Below are positions 50,946 to 59,306 of a stretch of DNA of 64,000 nt, piece after piece. Both the position numbers and the translations under genes were made by a program. The notes beneath the pieces were generated by a model. That model was not told the DNA's origin, searched no databases, and saw only the letters and a program-made list of their open reading frames with translations. Within the stretch, counting starts at the first letter, position 1. The number at the start of each line of letters is the position of its first letter. This stretch comes from Sphaerisporangium krabiense (GTDB lineage: Bacteria > Actinomycetota > Actinomycetes > Streptosporangiales > Streptosporangiaceae), in NCBI RefSeq assembly GCF_014200435.1, contig NZ_JACHBR010000001.1:3503501-3567500 (forward strand), read 5' to 3'.

Positions 50946-53687
50946 TCAGACCATCAGGGACAGCAGGTCGCGGTCCCCGCGTTCGCGCAGTCGGTTCATC
51001 ACGTCGGGCAGCCCCACCGGGCCGGTCATGCCGATACGGGTGGCGAGGACGCGGATCGTCTCCTCCAGGGACTCGGCGCCGCCGGGGACGGTGTATCCGG
51101 CCAGGCGCAGCGCCTGGGTGCGGCTGTCGGTGTCGGGTGCCCCCGGCGGGACGAGGCCGGCCCGCAGGACCTGGTCCTCCTCGGCCACGGTGACGAACAG
51201 GGCGGAACCGGGCTCCGCCCCCAGGTCGGCGAGCAGGGAGCCGAGGGACTCGATGACCGGGCGCGACTGCCAGGTGATGGCGATCTCGCCGGCCGCGCTC
51301 ATGACCGTGTGGCGGTCGCCGGGGGACATGCCGAGGTAGGCGGCGAAGCCGCTGGGCAGGGGGCACTCGGCGCCGGAGAGCTGCTCGGGGCCGATGTCGA
51401 TCCTGAGCCACCACAGGCCGTCCGGGTGCCGGAAGCACTTGCGGGTCATCGACACGTCCTTGAGGGGGACGGCCGCCTGCCCCTCCTGCTCGGCGGGCGC
51501 CTCGGCCTGCGCGGCCTCCTGATTTCCTGACTGTTCTGGCTTTTTGGAGCTCTGGATGCGGAGCTGCGGGACGTCCTCCAGCCACTCCTTGGCCACCTCG
51601 GGGTGGATGCCGAGCGTCGAGACCAGCTCCAGCGCCCGCGCGACCGTCGGCGGCCGCTCGGCGTTCAGGATCAAGCCGCAGGTGCGCTCGCGCAGGTCGG
51701 CGATGTCCCCGGCGACCAGCCAGTCGTCCTGGACGGTGTAGCCGGGCAGGGTCGCCATCACGAACTGCCAGGCGGGGATGTCCAGGGACCGCAGCTCCCT
51801 GGTGTGCCACGGCGCGGCCTCGACCAGGCGGGCCTTCGGCGCGGCGATGCCGAGCACGCCGGGCAGCTTCTCCAGGTACTGGGTGTACGGCGCGGCCTCC
51901 GGGCTGTCCAGCCAGGCGGCGAGGCGCTCGCGCAGCTCGTTCTCGCGGGCCACGATGTCGTCGGCGGTGACGGCGAACAGCTTGGCCAGCTCCTCGGGCG
52001 CGGCGGGCGCGTCGGTGAAGATCTGGATCTGCGCCACCGTCCAGGTCTGGTCGTCCAGTCCGGCGAACGCCGCGTCGATGAGCGCGGGGATGTCGGGGTC
52101 GGCGCCGAGCTCGCCGGCGCTCGCGCCGGACGGCGTCCCGTGGGCCTCGGCGGCTTCCTCGGTCGTGTCCGGCGTCGCGGGCAGGCCGGTCGCGCCGGGC
52201 AGGGCGGATGCGTCGGGCAGGTCGGATGCGTCGGGCGTGCCGGGCTCCGCGGGACCGAGTGGGTCGGCGGGCGCGAGGAGGTCGGGGGGTTCAGCGGCCT
52301 CCATGCCTCCCATGCCCTCCATGCCCTCCACGGACTCCACCGGCTGGTCCTCGGCGGCGGGGGTCTCGGCGCCGGGGGAGAGGTTCTCGGCGGGCGGTGC
52401 CGCGTCCTCGGCGGAGGACTCCGCCGGATCGAGGGCCTCTGCCCGGGACGGCTCCGCCCGTACGCCATTGGCCATGGAGTCGGGGGACGGGGACCGGGAC
52501 TCGGCCCCGGGCGGCACGTCGACAGGCGGGACCTGGGCGAGTTGGACCTGTCCGGGGGGCGGGATCTGCGCGGCGGGGGGAGGGGCCTGGGGGGAGGACA
52601 GGTGCGGTTCGGGGTCGTAGGTGGCCGCCGGGGGCGGGCCGAAGGGGCCGGGGTCGAACGGCTCGGCATCGGGCACGAACGGGCGCGGCGCCGGCGGGTA
52701 CGGGGGCTCGCCGCCGTAGCCGTAGGAGGCGGGCTCGGAGGTGTACGGCGGCGGCTCGGGGGTGAACTGCTGAGGCTCGGGCGCGAACGGGGATGGCTCG
52801 GGGGAGAACGGGGGCGGCTCGAACGCCGGGCCGGGGGGCGGGGGAGGCGTGGGTTCCACGCCGAAGCCCGGGACGGGGAGCGGGGGCGGGGGCGCGGGGC
52901 GGTCCGTGCGCGGGGGCGGGGTGAACATCGAGGGCCGGGCCCCCGTGTCGCGCCCGCCCGGCGTGTGCTGCTCCAGCGCGGCCTCGGCCATGCGCGCCGC
53001 CGCGAGCCCCAGCGGGTCGTGGGACTTCCGCGAGGCGGGCTGCCGCTTGGGCAGCCGCGGCAGGGGCGCGGGAGCGGGCTCGGCGGCCTGGGCCGCCGCC
53101 TGGCGTTCTTCACGCGGCGCCTCGCCCGGCCCGGAGGCTCCCTGCGGGGAGGCCGCCGGCGCGGGGTCGGCCTGCGGGGAGGTCGCCCGCGCGGGGTCGG
53201 CCTGCGAGGAGGCCGCTGGTGCGTGGCCCACCTGTCCGGAACCGGCCTGTGCGGAACCGGGCTGCTCGGTGGAGCCTGGGCGGCCGGTGGTGAGCCGGGT
53301 GAAGACCGCGGTGAACAGGGCGGTCAGGACGGGGCGGGCCCGGACGAAGGGCTGGTCGGCCAGTTCGCGGCCGGTCAGGGCGAGCAGGCCCGACCAGGAG
53401 CCGACACGGTCCAGCGCGATCGAGACCTGGGGGTCGTCGGCCTCGTCGGGGTCCATGACGTGCAGGGCGGGCAGGACGTCCCCCACCGCGGCGGCCGGCC
53501 AGTGCGTGAGGGCCAGCTCGGTGAGCAGCTCGCCGAGCGCGTCGGGGCCGAGCACGGGGAAGACCCGGCCCACCGGGACCGAGCGCCACCACGCGTCGGG
53601 CAGGTCGGGCTGGTCGCGGAGCGGCGGGAACTCCGTCGCATCGCTCCATCGGAGAGGCGGCACGAGATCACTCAGACAGAAGTTCAT
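50946..53687 (-). CDS. Cassette protein A: paralogue of protein B with long disordered linker
   Basis: 913 residues. Module N (~1-135, MNFCLSDLVPPLRWSDATEF) and the C-terminal module (~743-913; DVSMTRKCFRHPDGLWWLRI to RLRERGDRDLLSLM) match protein B. Between them is ~370 residues of Pro/Ala/Glu/Ser-rich linker. Next comes a degenerate region-4-like segment (PEELAKLFAVTADDIVAREN) and the helical middle shared with B; the winged-helix units of B are absent. It may bridge or recruit, with B binding DNA; this is inference. ATG 53687 has a good GGAGAGGA site. It is the first gene of the cassette. Confidence 0.85.
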   Translation of the reverse strand: MNFCLSDLVPPLRWSDATEFPPLRDQPDLPDAWWRSVPVGRVFPVLGPDALGELLTELALTHWPAAAVGDVLPALHVMDPDEADDPQVSIALDRVGSWSGLLALTGRELADQPFVRARPVLTALFTAVFTRLTTGRPGSTEQPGSAQAGSGQVGHAPAASSQADPARATSPQADPAPAASPQGASGPGEAPREERQAAAQAAEPAPAPLPRLPKRQPASRKSHDPLGLAAARMAEAALEQHTPGGRDTGARPSMFTPPPRTDRPAPPPPLPVPGFGVEPTPPPPPGPAFEPPPFSPEPSPFAPEPQQFTPEPPPYTSEPASYGYGGEPPYPPAPRPFVPDAEPFDPGPFGPPPAATYDPEPHLSSPQAPPPAAQIPPPGQVQLAQVPPVDVPPGAESRSPSPDSMANGVRAEPSRAEALDPAESSAEDAAPPAENLSPGAETPAAEDQPVESVEGMEGMGGMEAAEPPDLLAPADPLGPAEPGTPDASDLPDASALPGATGLPATPDTTEEAAEAHGTPSGASAGELGADPDIPALIDAAFAGLDDQTWTVAQIQIFTDAPAAPEELAKLFAVTADDIVARENELRERLAAWLDSPEAAPYTQYLEKLPGVLGIAAPKARLVEAAPWHTRELRSLDIPAWQFVMATLPGYTVQDDWLVAGDIADLRERTCGLILNAERPPTVARALELVSTLGIHPEVAKEWLEDVPQLRIQSSKKPEQSGNQEAAQAEAPAEQEGQAAVPLKDVSMTRKCFRHPDGLWWLRIDIGPEQLSGAECPLPSGFAAYLGMSPGDRHTVMSAAGEIAITWQSRPVIESLGSLLADLGAEPGSALFVTVAEEDQVLRAGLVPPGAPDTDSRTQALRLAGYTVPGGAESLEETIRVLATRIGMTGPVGLPDVMNRLRERGDRDLLSLMV

Positions 53688-53756
53688 CCCGTTTCCTCTC
53701 CGGTGACTCCGTTGACGAGACCATAGTCTGGCAAATCAATCGGTCCTGGACGCCGC

Positions 53757-54539
53757 TTAGGCCCGGACGGCGGCGAATCGCAGCCGTACGTAGTCCGCCA
53801 TCCAGCCCGACTCGTGACGCAGGGCGGGGGCGGCCAGTTCGTTGACCCTCTGGAGCAAGGGCTCCACCGTCGCGGCGGGCACGCCGTCGAGCAGCGAACC
53901 CGCGAACATCCGCACCCAGTCGGCGGCCCCGCCGGGGCACTCGTCCAGCGGGGTGGGACGGTCGAAGTATTCGAGCAGCCGCACGGTGAACCCGCCCTTC
54001 TCCAGGCGCAGCGCGTACTCGGCGGGGCTCGGGAAGTACCAGGGCAGGTCGGGCTCGGGCAGGCCGTGCTCGCGCCAGGCGGTGAGCATGGCGGAGGTCA
54101 GCGCCGCGCAGTTCCCGGCGCCGCCCATCTCGGCGACGAACCGCCCGCCGGGCGTGAGGGCCATGCGCACGCAGCGGATCACGGCGTCGGGGTCGCGGCA
54201 CATCCAGTGCAGGGCGGCGTTGGAGAAGACGGCGTCGTACGCCTCGCCGACGCGGAAGTTGGCGCCGTCACCGATGACGAAGTCCAGGCCGGGGTGCTGG
54301 GCGATGGCGGCCTCGATCATGGTGGCCGAGCCGTCCATGCCGAGGACGTAGGTGCCGCGGGCGGCGATGTCGGCGGTGAGGACCCCGGTGCCGCACCCGA
54401 GGTCGAGGATGCGCTCGCCGGGCCGGGGGTCGAGCAGGTCGATGAGGGGGGCGCCGTGCGCCGAGACGTAGCCGAACGAGCTGTCGTAGGCGCGAGCGTT
54501 CCACCGCATCAAGCTCGGTGTGTCGTATCGCAAGGCCAT
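53757..54539 (-). CDS. Class I SAM-dependent methyltransferase (Tam-like)
   Basis: 260 residues. SAM-binding motif I ILDLGCGTGVLTADI, motif II VLGMDGSATMIE, and FSNAALHWMCRDPDAVIRCV as in trans-aconitate methyltransferase-like enzymes. The C-terminal helical part fits this group. The substrate is unknown. ATG 54539 with a weak ribosome site. It lies upstream of and on the same strand as the cassette, 69 nt away, so it could be co-transcribed, though it looks like an ordinary metabolic gene. Confidence 0.87.
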   Translation of the reverse strand: MALRYDTPSLMRWNARAYDSSFGYVSAHGAPLIDLLDPRPGERILDLGCGTGVLTADIAARGTYVLGMDGSATMIEAAIAQHPGLDFVIGDGANFRVGEAYDAVFSNAALHWMCRDPDAVIRCVRMALTPGGRFVAEMGGAGNCAALTSAMLTAWREHGLPEPDLPWYFPSPAEYALRLEKGGFTVRLLEYFDRPTPLDECPGGAADWVRMFAGSLLDGVPAATVEPLLQRVNELAAPALRHESGWMADYVRLRFAAVRA

Positions 54540-54679
54540 CAGCTCGCATTCACCGCGATCGCTCCCGTGTCCGTAAGTACAGACACTTTAGAGCCTTGCT
54601 GTGCTGGGGACACATGTGTCCGGAAGCTTCCTCCCGTCCCCGTGCGTTCCCGATCGGCGGTGGAGCAGGGGGAGCCCGC

Positions 54680-55771
54680 TCACTTCATGACTTTGGCCCA
54701 GTTGGCCTTCAGGAACGTCTTGGCCTCGTCGGTCTGCGGCACGGTGAGGAGGACCGGCGCGCCGGGCACGGGCGGCAGCTTGGCCGCGGCCTGGCGGTCG
54801 AGCTTGCCGTTCATCTCCATGGCCTCCCAGCGCGCGGGGCGGGCGAAGCCCTTCAGGAACAGGTTCTGGGCCTCGTCGCCGTAGAGGAACTCCTGCCAGA
54901 GCCGCGCGGCGGCGGGGTGCGGCGCCTTCTTGCTGATCGCCTGGACGTAGTAGGACGCGAGCACCGCGCCCGAGGGGATGACGACCTTCCAGGCAGGCTT
55001 GTCGTCCCCGGCGCTCTCCGCCGCCTTGGGGGCGTTGACGTAGTCCCAGTCGACCAGTGTGTTGGCCTGGGACGGCGCGCGGAAGGCCCCGGACCGCTTC
55101 AGCGTGCCGAAGAACTCCAGCCCCCGCTTGGCCTCCGGCCTGCCCCCTTGGAGCGAGGCGGCCATGACGCCGTTGAACGCCGCCGCCGTGCGCAGCGGGT
55201 CGCCGGGCAGCGCCACGGCGTACCCGGGCCTCAGCAGGTCGGCGAAGGATTTGGGGGCGGGCACCTTGCGCGGGTCGTAGCCGATGGACATGTACCCGCC
55301 GTAGCCCGCGTACCAGTGCCCCTTCAGGTCCTTGACGGCGTCGGGGATGTCCTGCCAGGCCGCCACCTTGTACGGGGCGAACCGCTGGGTGTTGGCGATG
55401 GCGACGTCCATGCCGAGGTCGAAGACGTCCGGGGCCTGCCCGGCCGGCGCCGACCTGGCGATGTCGATCTCGCGCTGGCTGCTCGCGCCCGGCTCCACGA
55501 CGTTGACGCGCACGCCGTACTCGCCGGAGAACCGGTCCATGACCGCGCCGTAGTTGACCCAGTCGCGCGGCACCCCGACGAGGGTGAGCGAGCCCTCGCG
55601 CCGGGCCGTCTCGACCAGCCGGTCCATGGTGCCGAACCCCTCGGCGAGGCTCGCCGCCCTGGGATTGACCGGGGGGAGCTTCTTCTCGGTGGTGGGCGCG
55701 GAGGAGCACCCGGCCACGGCGGCGGCCAGGAGCGCTACGGCGGCGAAACGGCGTCGAGTCACGAGACGCAT
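54680..55771 (-). CDS. ABC transporter substrate-binding lipoprotein (Fe/thiamine/polyamine-type)
   Basis: 363 residues. Lipobox AAVAGC (Cys at about 21), then a periplasmic-binding fold of the family-1 group (VETARREGSLTLVGVPRDWV, APDVFDLGMDVAIAN, AGYGGYMSIGYDPRKV). The domain is complete. No permease or ATPase gene is nearby, so this is an orphan binding protein. ATG 55771; the longer upstream frame is discarded since it would place the lipobox far from the N-terminus. Confidence 0.88.
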   Translation of the reverse strand: MRLVTRRRFAAVALLAAAVAGCSSAPTTEKKLPPVNPRAASLAEGFGTMDRLVETARREGSLTLVGVPRDWVNYGAVMDRFSGEYGVRVNVVEPGASSQREIDIARSAPAGQAPDVFDLGMDVAIANTQRFAPYKVAAWQDIPDAVKDLKGHWYAGYGGYMSIGYDPRKVPAPKSFADLLRPGYAVALPGDPLRTAAAFNGVMAASLQGGRPEAKRGLEFFGTLKRSGAFRAPSQANTLVDWDYVNAPKAAESAGDDKPAWKVVIPSGAVLASYYVQAISKKAPHPAAARLWQEFLYGDEAQNLFLKGFARPARWEAMEMNGKLDRQAAAKLPPVPGAPVLLTVPQTDEAKTFLKANWAKVMK

Positions 55772-55862
55772 ACTCCGCGTGACGGCGGCCCGCGTCGAGG
55801 AGGCACGCGGGTGTTTTGGCCCGGCATTGGGCGCGCATTGGGCGTGAGGGGGTGAAACGGCC

Positions 55863-56093
55863 CTAGCGGGCGGGGCGCTCGGGAACGACCTTGGCCGCCA
55901 CGACGGAGGCCTCGGCGATCTCGACGAGCGTGCCGTCGCGCTTGCGCACCCGGAGCACACCCTCACGCCAGGACTCCAGAACCCCTACGGCGTCGCGGAA
56001 TCCGTCAGGATCTCTGCGGCGCACGGTGACGCGGCGGCCCACGTCATCGGGGGATATCGCGACGACGAGCCGCGCGCCGAAACCGGACGTCAC
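55863..56093 (-). CDS. Rv0428c/cg3035-type SH3-like domain protein
   Basis: 76 residues: VGRRVTVRRRDPDGFRDAVG, LESWREGVLRVRKRDGTLVE, IAEASVVAAKVVPERPAR. In many actinomycetes this domain is the N-terminal part of a GNAT acetyltransferase encoded divergently from fdxA. Here the frame stops right after the domain, so it is either a natural stand-alone version or the result of loss of the GNAT part. GTG 56093. Function unknown. Confidence 0.78.
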   Translation of the reverse strand: MTSGFGARLVVAISPDDVGRRVTVRRRDPDGFRDAVGVLESWREGVLRVRKRDGTLVEIAEASVVAAKVVPERPAR

Positions 56094-56198
56094 CTGGTTT
56101 GCCCCCCTCCCGTTTCAGCCGACTGCCCGACACGGCAATACTAGGTTTAGCAACCCGCGGTCGAGTCGTGCGAAGGCGCGGAGAAGAAGGAGCCCGAG

Positions 56199-56525
56199 GT
56201 GACCTACGTCATCGCGCAGCCTTGCGTGGATGTCCTGGACAAGGCGTGCATCGAAGAGTGCCCCGTCGATTGCATCTACGAGGGCAACCGCATGCTCTAC
56301 ATTCACCCAGACGAATGTGTGGACTGCGGCGCGTGCGAGCCCGTCTGCCCGGTCGAGGCCATTTTCTACGAGGACGACACGCCCGACCAGTGGAAGGACT
56401 TCTACAAGGCGAACGTGGAGTTCTTCGAGGACCTCGGGTCGCCGGGCGGCGCCTCCAAGGTCGGTAAGATCAACAAGGACCACCCGATCGTGGCGGCCCT
56501 CCCGCCGCAGGCCGAGGAGCACTGA
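56199..56525 (+). CDS. fdxA: 7Fe ferredoxin
   Basis: 108 residues. Clusters: CVDVLDKACIEECPVDCI near the N-terminus (3Fe-4S/4Fe-4S pattern with Cys 9, 17, 21) and ECVDCGACEPVCPVEAI. The C-terminal extension (TPDQWKDFYKANVEFFEDLG) is typical of actinomycete FdxA. It delivers electrons to cytochromes P450 or other oxidoreductases. GTG 56199 follows GGAG. dapC follows 116 nt downstream, the usual actinomycete order. Confidence 0.94.
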   Translation: MTYVIAQPCVDVLDKACIEECPVDCIYEGNRMLYIHPDECVDCGACEPVCPVEAIFYEDDTPDQWKDFYKANVEFFEDLGSPGGASKVGKINKDHPIVAALPPQAEEH

Positions 56526-56641
56526 GCCGGGTCCGCCCGCGATCATGAGGTGCCGCTGGGTACCGTGACGTACCGTCGCGGTACCGAGCCGGCGCCGTGC
56601 CGTTCCGTCGATCGCGCCGAACCACACCTGGGGGTGATCCG

Positions 56642-57721
56642 GTGACCGTGCTGCCCGATTTTCCGTGGGACCGGCTGGCGCCGTACAAGCAGCAGGCCCT
56701 AGCCCACGAGGGCGGCATCGTCGACCTGTCGGTCGGCACGCCCGTCGACTCCGTGCCCGCCGTGGCGCGGGAGGCGTTGTCGGGCGCGGCCGACAGTCCC
56801 GGCTACCCCCTCACCCACGGCACCGAGGCCGTGCGCCGGGCCGCCGCGGGCTGGCTGGCGCGCCGCCACGGCGTGACGGTCGCGCCCGATGACGTGCTGC
56901 CGACGATCGGGTCCAAGGAACTCGTGGCCTGGCTGCCCACCCTGCTCGGCGTGCGCGCCGGACAGCGCGTGGTCATCCCGGCGCTGGCCTACCCCACCTA
57001 CGACGTCGGCGCGCGCATCGCGGGCGCCGTGCCGCACGCCACCGACGGCCTGGTGGAGCTCGGCCCCGAGCGGGTGCCGCTGGTCTGGGTGAACTCTCCG
57101 TCCAACCCGACCGGCCGCGTGCTGCCCGCCGAGCACCTGCGCAAGGTCGTGGCCTGGGCGCGCGAGCGCGGCGCGGTCGTGGCCTCCGACGAGTGCTACA
57201 TCGAGCTCGGCTGGGAGGAGGAGCCGGTCTCGATCCTGCGTCCCGACGTGTGCGAGGGCTCCCACGAGGGGCTGCTCGCCGTCCACTCCCTGTCCAAGAG
57301 GTCCAACCTCGCCGGGTACAGGGCCGGGTTCGTGACCGGTGACCCGGCGCTGGTGAAGCGGCTGCTGGAGTTCCGCAAGCACGCCGGCATGATCGTTCCC
57401 GCGCCCGTCCAGGCCGCCATGGCCGCCGTCCTCGACGACGACCGGCACGCCGAGGAGCAGCGGCGGATCTACGCCGCGCGGCGCGCGCTGCTGCGCCCGG
57501 CGCTGGAGAAGGCGGGCTGGCGTGTCGACCATTCGACGGCGGGTCTCTACCTGTGGGCGACCGACGGCCGCGACTGCTGGGACCAGGTCCGATCGCTCGC
57601 CGAGCTGGGCATATTGGTGGCGCCGGGCGACTTCTACGGGGCCGCCGGGTCCTCTCATGTCCGTATCGCCATGACAGCCAGTGATGAACGGGTCAATGCG
57701 GCGGTGCTTCGGCTCCAGTAG
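56642..57721 (+). CDS. dapC: Succinyldiaminopimelate transaminase
   Basis: 359 residues. PLP-dependent fold-type I aminotransferase of the lysine/meso-DAP pathway, making N-succinyl-diaminopimelate. PLP Lys is in VHSLSKRSNLAGYRAGF; other markers are VNSPSNPTGRVLP and VVASDECYIELGW; the C-terminal Arg lies in SSHVRIAMTA. GTG 56642 (VTVLPDFPWDRLAPYK) has a GGGGGTGAT site and is preferred to an upstream ATG. It works with dapD and dapE further on. Confidence 0.92.
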   Translation: MTVLPDFPWDRLAPYKQQALAHEGGIVDLSVGTPVDSVPAVAREALSGAADSPGYPLTHGTEAVRRAAAGWLARRHGVTVAPDDVLPTIGSKELVAWLPTLLGVRAGQRVVIPALAYPTYDVGARIAGAVPHATDGLVELGPERVPLVWVNSPSNPTGRVLPAEHLRKVVAWARERGAVVASDECYIELGWEEEPVSILRPDVCEGSHEGLLAVHSLSKRSNLAGYRAGFVTGDPALVKRLLEFRKHAGMIVPAPVQAAMAAVLDDDRHAEEQRRIYAARRALLRPALEKAGWRVDHSTAGLYLWATDGRDCWDQVRSLAELGILVAPGDFYGAAGSSHVRIAMTASDERVNAAVLRLQ

Positions 57722-57732
57722 TATCCCGCGCC

Positions 57733-58395
57733 ATGACCGTTGTGGTCGTGCTCTCCGTGAGCGCAGCCATCATGATCGTCGTCGTCGTGGGGGTCTTCCT
57801 CGGGACGCGGCGGCTCGAAAGGACGGCTCGCCCGGCCGCCAGGAACCCTGAGCCGGCTCCCGAGCCCATGTCGTCGCACCCCGCGCCCGGCCGATCCTTC
57901 GTGGTGGACGCCGGGATCCTCGACCCGCGCACGATCAAGGTGGGGGACACGGTCGACCGTCAGGGGGTGCGCGCCCGCGTGCTCGGCGCCCTCCACCTGT
58001 CGTGGCAGGGCGACCAGTGGACCGAATACCTCCTGGAGGAGGGGGTGCGCCACTACCAGTGGCTCTCGGTCGAGGAGCGGGACGGCGCCACCCCGGACGA
58101 CCCGCCGCATCTGGAGGTCTATCTCTGGACCCCGGTGCCCACGCAGGGCATGGTCCCGGCCAAGAGCATGCTGATCATGGAGGGCGTGGAGTTCTCGCCG
58201 ATCGAGCGCGGGACCGCCGCGTTCCGCTCCGAGGGCATGACCGGCTACCCCGACCGCGGGCTCGTCGACTTCGCCGACTACCGCGCCCAGGACGGGCGCC
58301 TGCTGAGCTTCAGCCGCGTCCAGGGACAGTCCTGGACGGCCGCCTACGCCCAGCCGCTGTCCCCGGGCTCCCTCACCGTCGAGCGCACGCTCTGA
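57733..58395 (+). CDS. Membrane-anchored DUF4178 protein
   Basis: 220 residues. One N-terminal TM helix (VVVVLSVSAAIMIVVVVGVF), then a linker and a DUF4178-type beta-rich domain (IKVGDTVDRQGVRARVLGAL, VRHYQWLSVEERDGA, MEGVEFSPIERGTAAF). DUF4178 proteins belong to poorly known membrane-stress or PspA-type contexts. It begins 11 nt after dapC. No PspA homologue is in the window. Confidence 0.82.
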   Translation: MTVVVVLSVSAAIMIVVVVGVFLGTRRLERTARPAARNPEPAPEPMSSHPAPGRSFVVDAGILDPRTIKVGDTVDRQGVRARVLGALHLSWQGDQWTEYLLEEGVRHYQWLSVEERDGATPDDPPHLEVYLWTPVPTQGMVPAKSMLIMEGVEFSPIERGTAAFRSEGMTGYPDRGLVDFADYRAQDGRLLSFSRVQGQSWTAAYAQPLSPGSLTVERTL

Positions 58396-58411
58396 GCCCT
58401 CTCAGGCCGGC

Positions 58412-59251
58412 TCAGGCCAGCTCCACCCGGCCGGAGGCGGCCTTGCCGTCCGCGAGCCAGCCGTCGTGTCCCGAGGCCGACCGCCAGGTGGCCCCGGCGT
58501 AACTCACCTGGCGCAGGCCGTACTCGCGGGCGTGGGCCACCGACCAGGCGGCGATCTGCCAGCCCCGGCGCGTGGACGGCGCGGTGATGCGGCCGCCGTC
58601 GCCGGCGGCGCCGCCGAGGTCGCCGAGCGCCCGGCTCAGCTCCTTGCGGGCCAGGGCGGCCCTGGGCGGCGCCGGGGTCTCGGACAGGGGGTACCAGCAG
58701 TGGACGGCCTTGGGCACCCGCCCGGTGAACGCCGCCGCGAGGATCTTGGCGTCCTCCTCGTGCTGGGCGTACGCCGAGCCGTCGGCCGACCGCTGCACCG
58801 CCTGCGCCGCCTCGTGCAGCGGAAGCTTCTGGTACCGCTTGACCTTGACCAGCGCCCCGAAGAACTTCTGCGTCGCGTACACCGGGTCCTGGAGCTGCTT
58901 GACCGTGCCCCAGCCCTGCGAGGGCCGCTGCTGGAACACCCCCACCGAGTCGCGGTCGCCGAACGGCAGGTTCAGCAGCTTGGACTCCTGGATGGCGGTC
59001 ACGTAGGCGATCTCGACCGCGCGCTCGGGCAGCTTGCGGCGCGTGGCGACCGCGGCGATCGTGGCGGCGATCTGCGCCTGCTCGATCTCGAGGTCCAGGG
59101 TGCCCGAGGCGGCCTTCACCTGGCAGTGCTCGCCGAGCGCGAACGGCTTGGCCCGGTTGAGCAGGTGATAGACGCCGTAGAAGAGCGCCGCGATCAGCAC
59201 GACGACGATGACGATGATGGTCAGGACCGCCCGTGAGAATCGCCGTGCCAC
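58412..59251 (-). CDS. Membrane-anchored lysozyme-like (lytic transglycosylase-type) protein
   Basis: 279 residues. N-terminal TM anchor (TIIVIVVVLIAALFYGVYHL), then VEIAYVTAIQESKLLNLPFG and GVFQQRPSQGWGTVKQL, the pattern of the actinomycete lysozyme-like family in which Glu of ESK is the probable catalytic residue. A C-terminal globular part follows (GWQIAAWSVAHAREYGL). It may remodel peptidoglycan at the membrane face. It is often mislabelled as a heavy-metal transporter. It is convergent with the DUF4178 gene and divergent from dapD. Confidence 0.78.
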   Translation of the reverse strand: MARRFSRAVLTIIVIVVVLIAALFYGVYHLLNRAKPFALGEHCQVKAASGTLDLEIEQAQIAATIAAVATRRKLPERAVEIAYVTAIQESKLLNLPFGDRDSVGVFQQRPSQGWGTVKQLQDPVYATQKFFGALVKVKRYQKLPLHEAAQAVQRSADGSAYAQHEEDAKILAAAFTGRVPKAVHCWYPLSETPAPPRAALARKELSRALGDLGGAAGDGGRITAPSTRRGWQIAAWSVAHAREYGLRQVSYAGATWRSASGHDGWLADGKAASGRVELA

Positions 59252-59306
59252 GACAAGAACCTACCGGTCCCGCCGAGTCCCCGGGGCGGCACTAAGCTCG
59301 CGAGGC

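Noticed and set aside
53688-53756. SOS (LexA) box in front of the three-gene cassette
   Set aside because: No GAAC-N4-GTTC-type site was found in the gap before protein A, so DNA-damage induction cannot be claimed from sequence.
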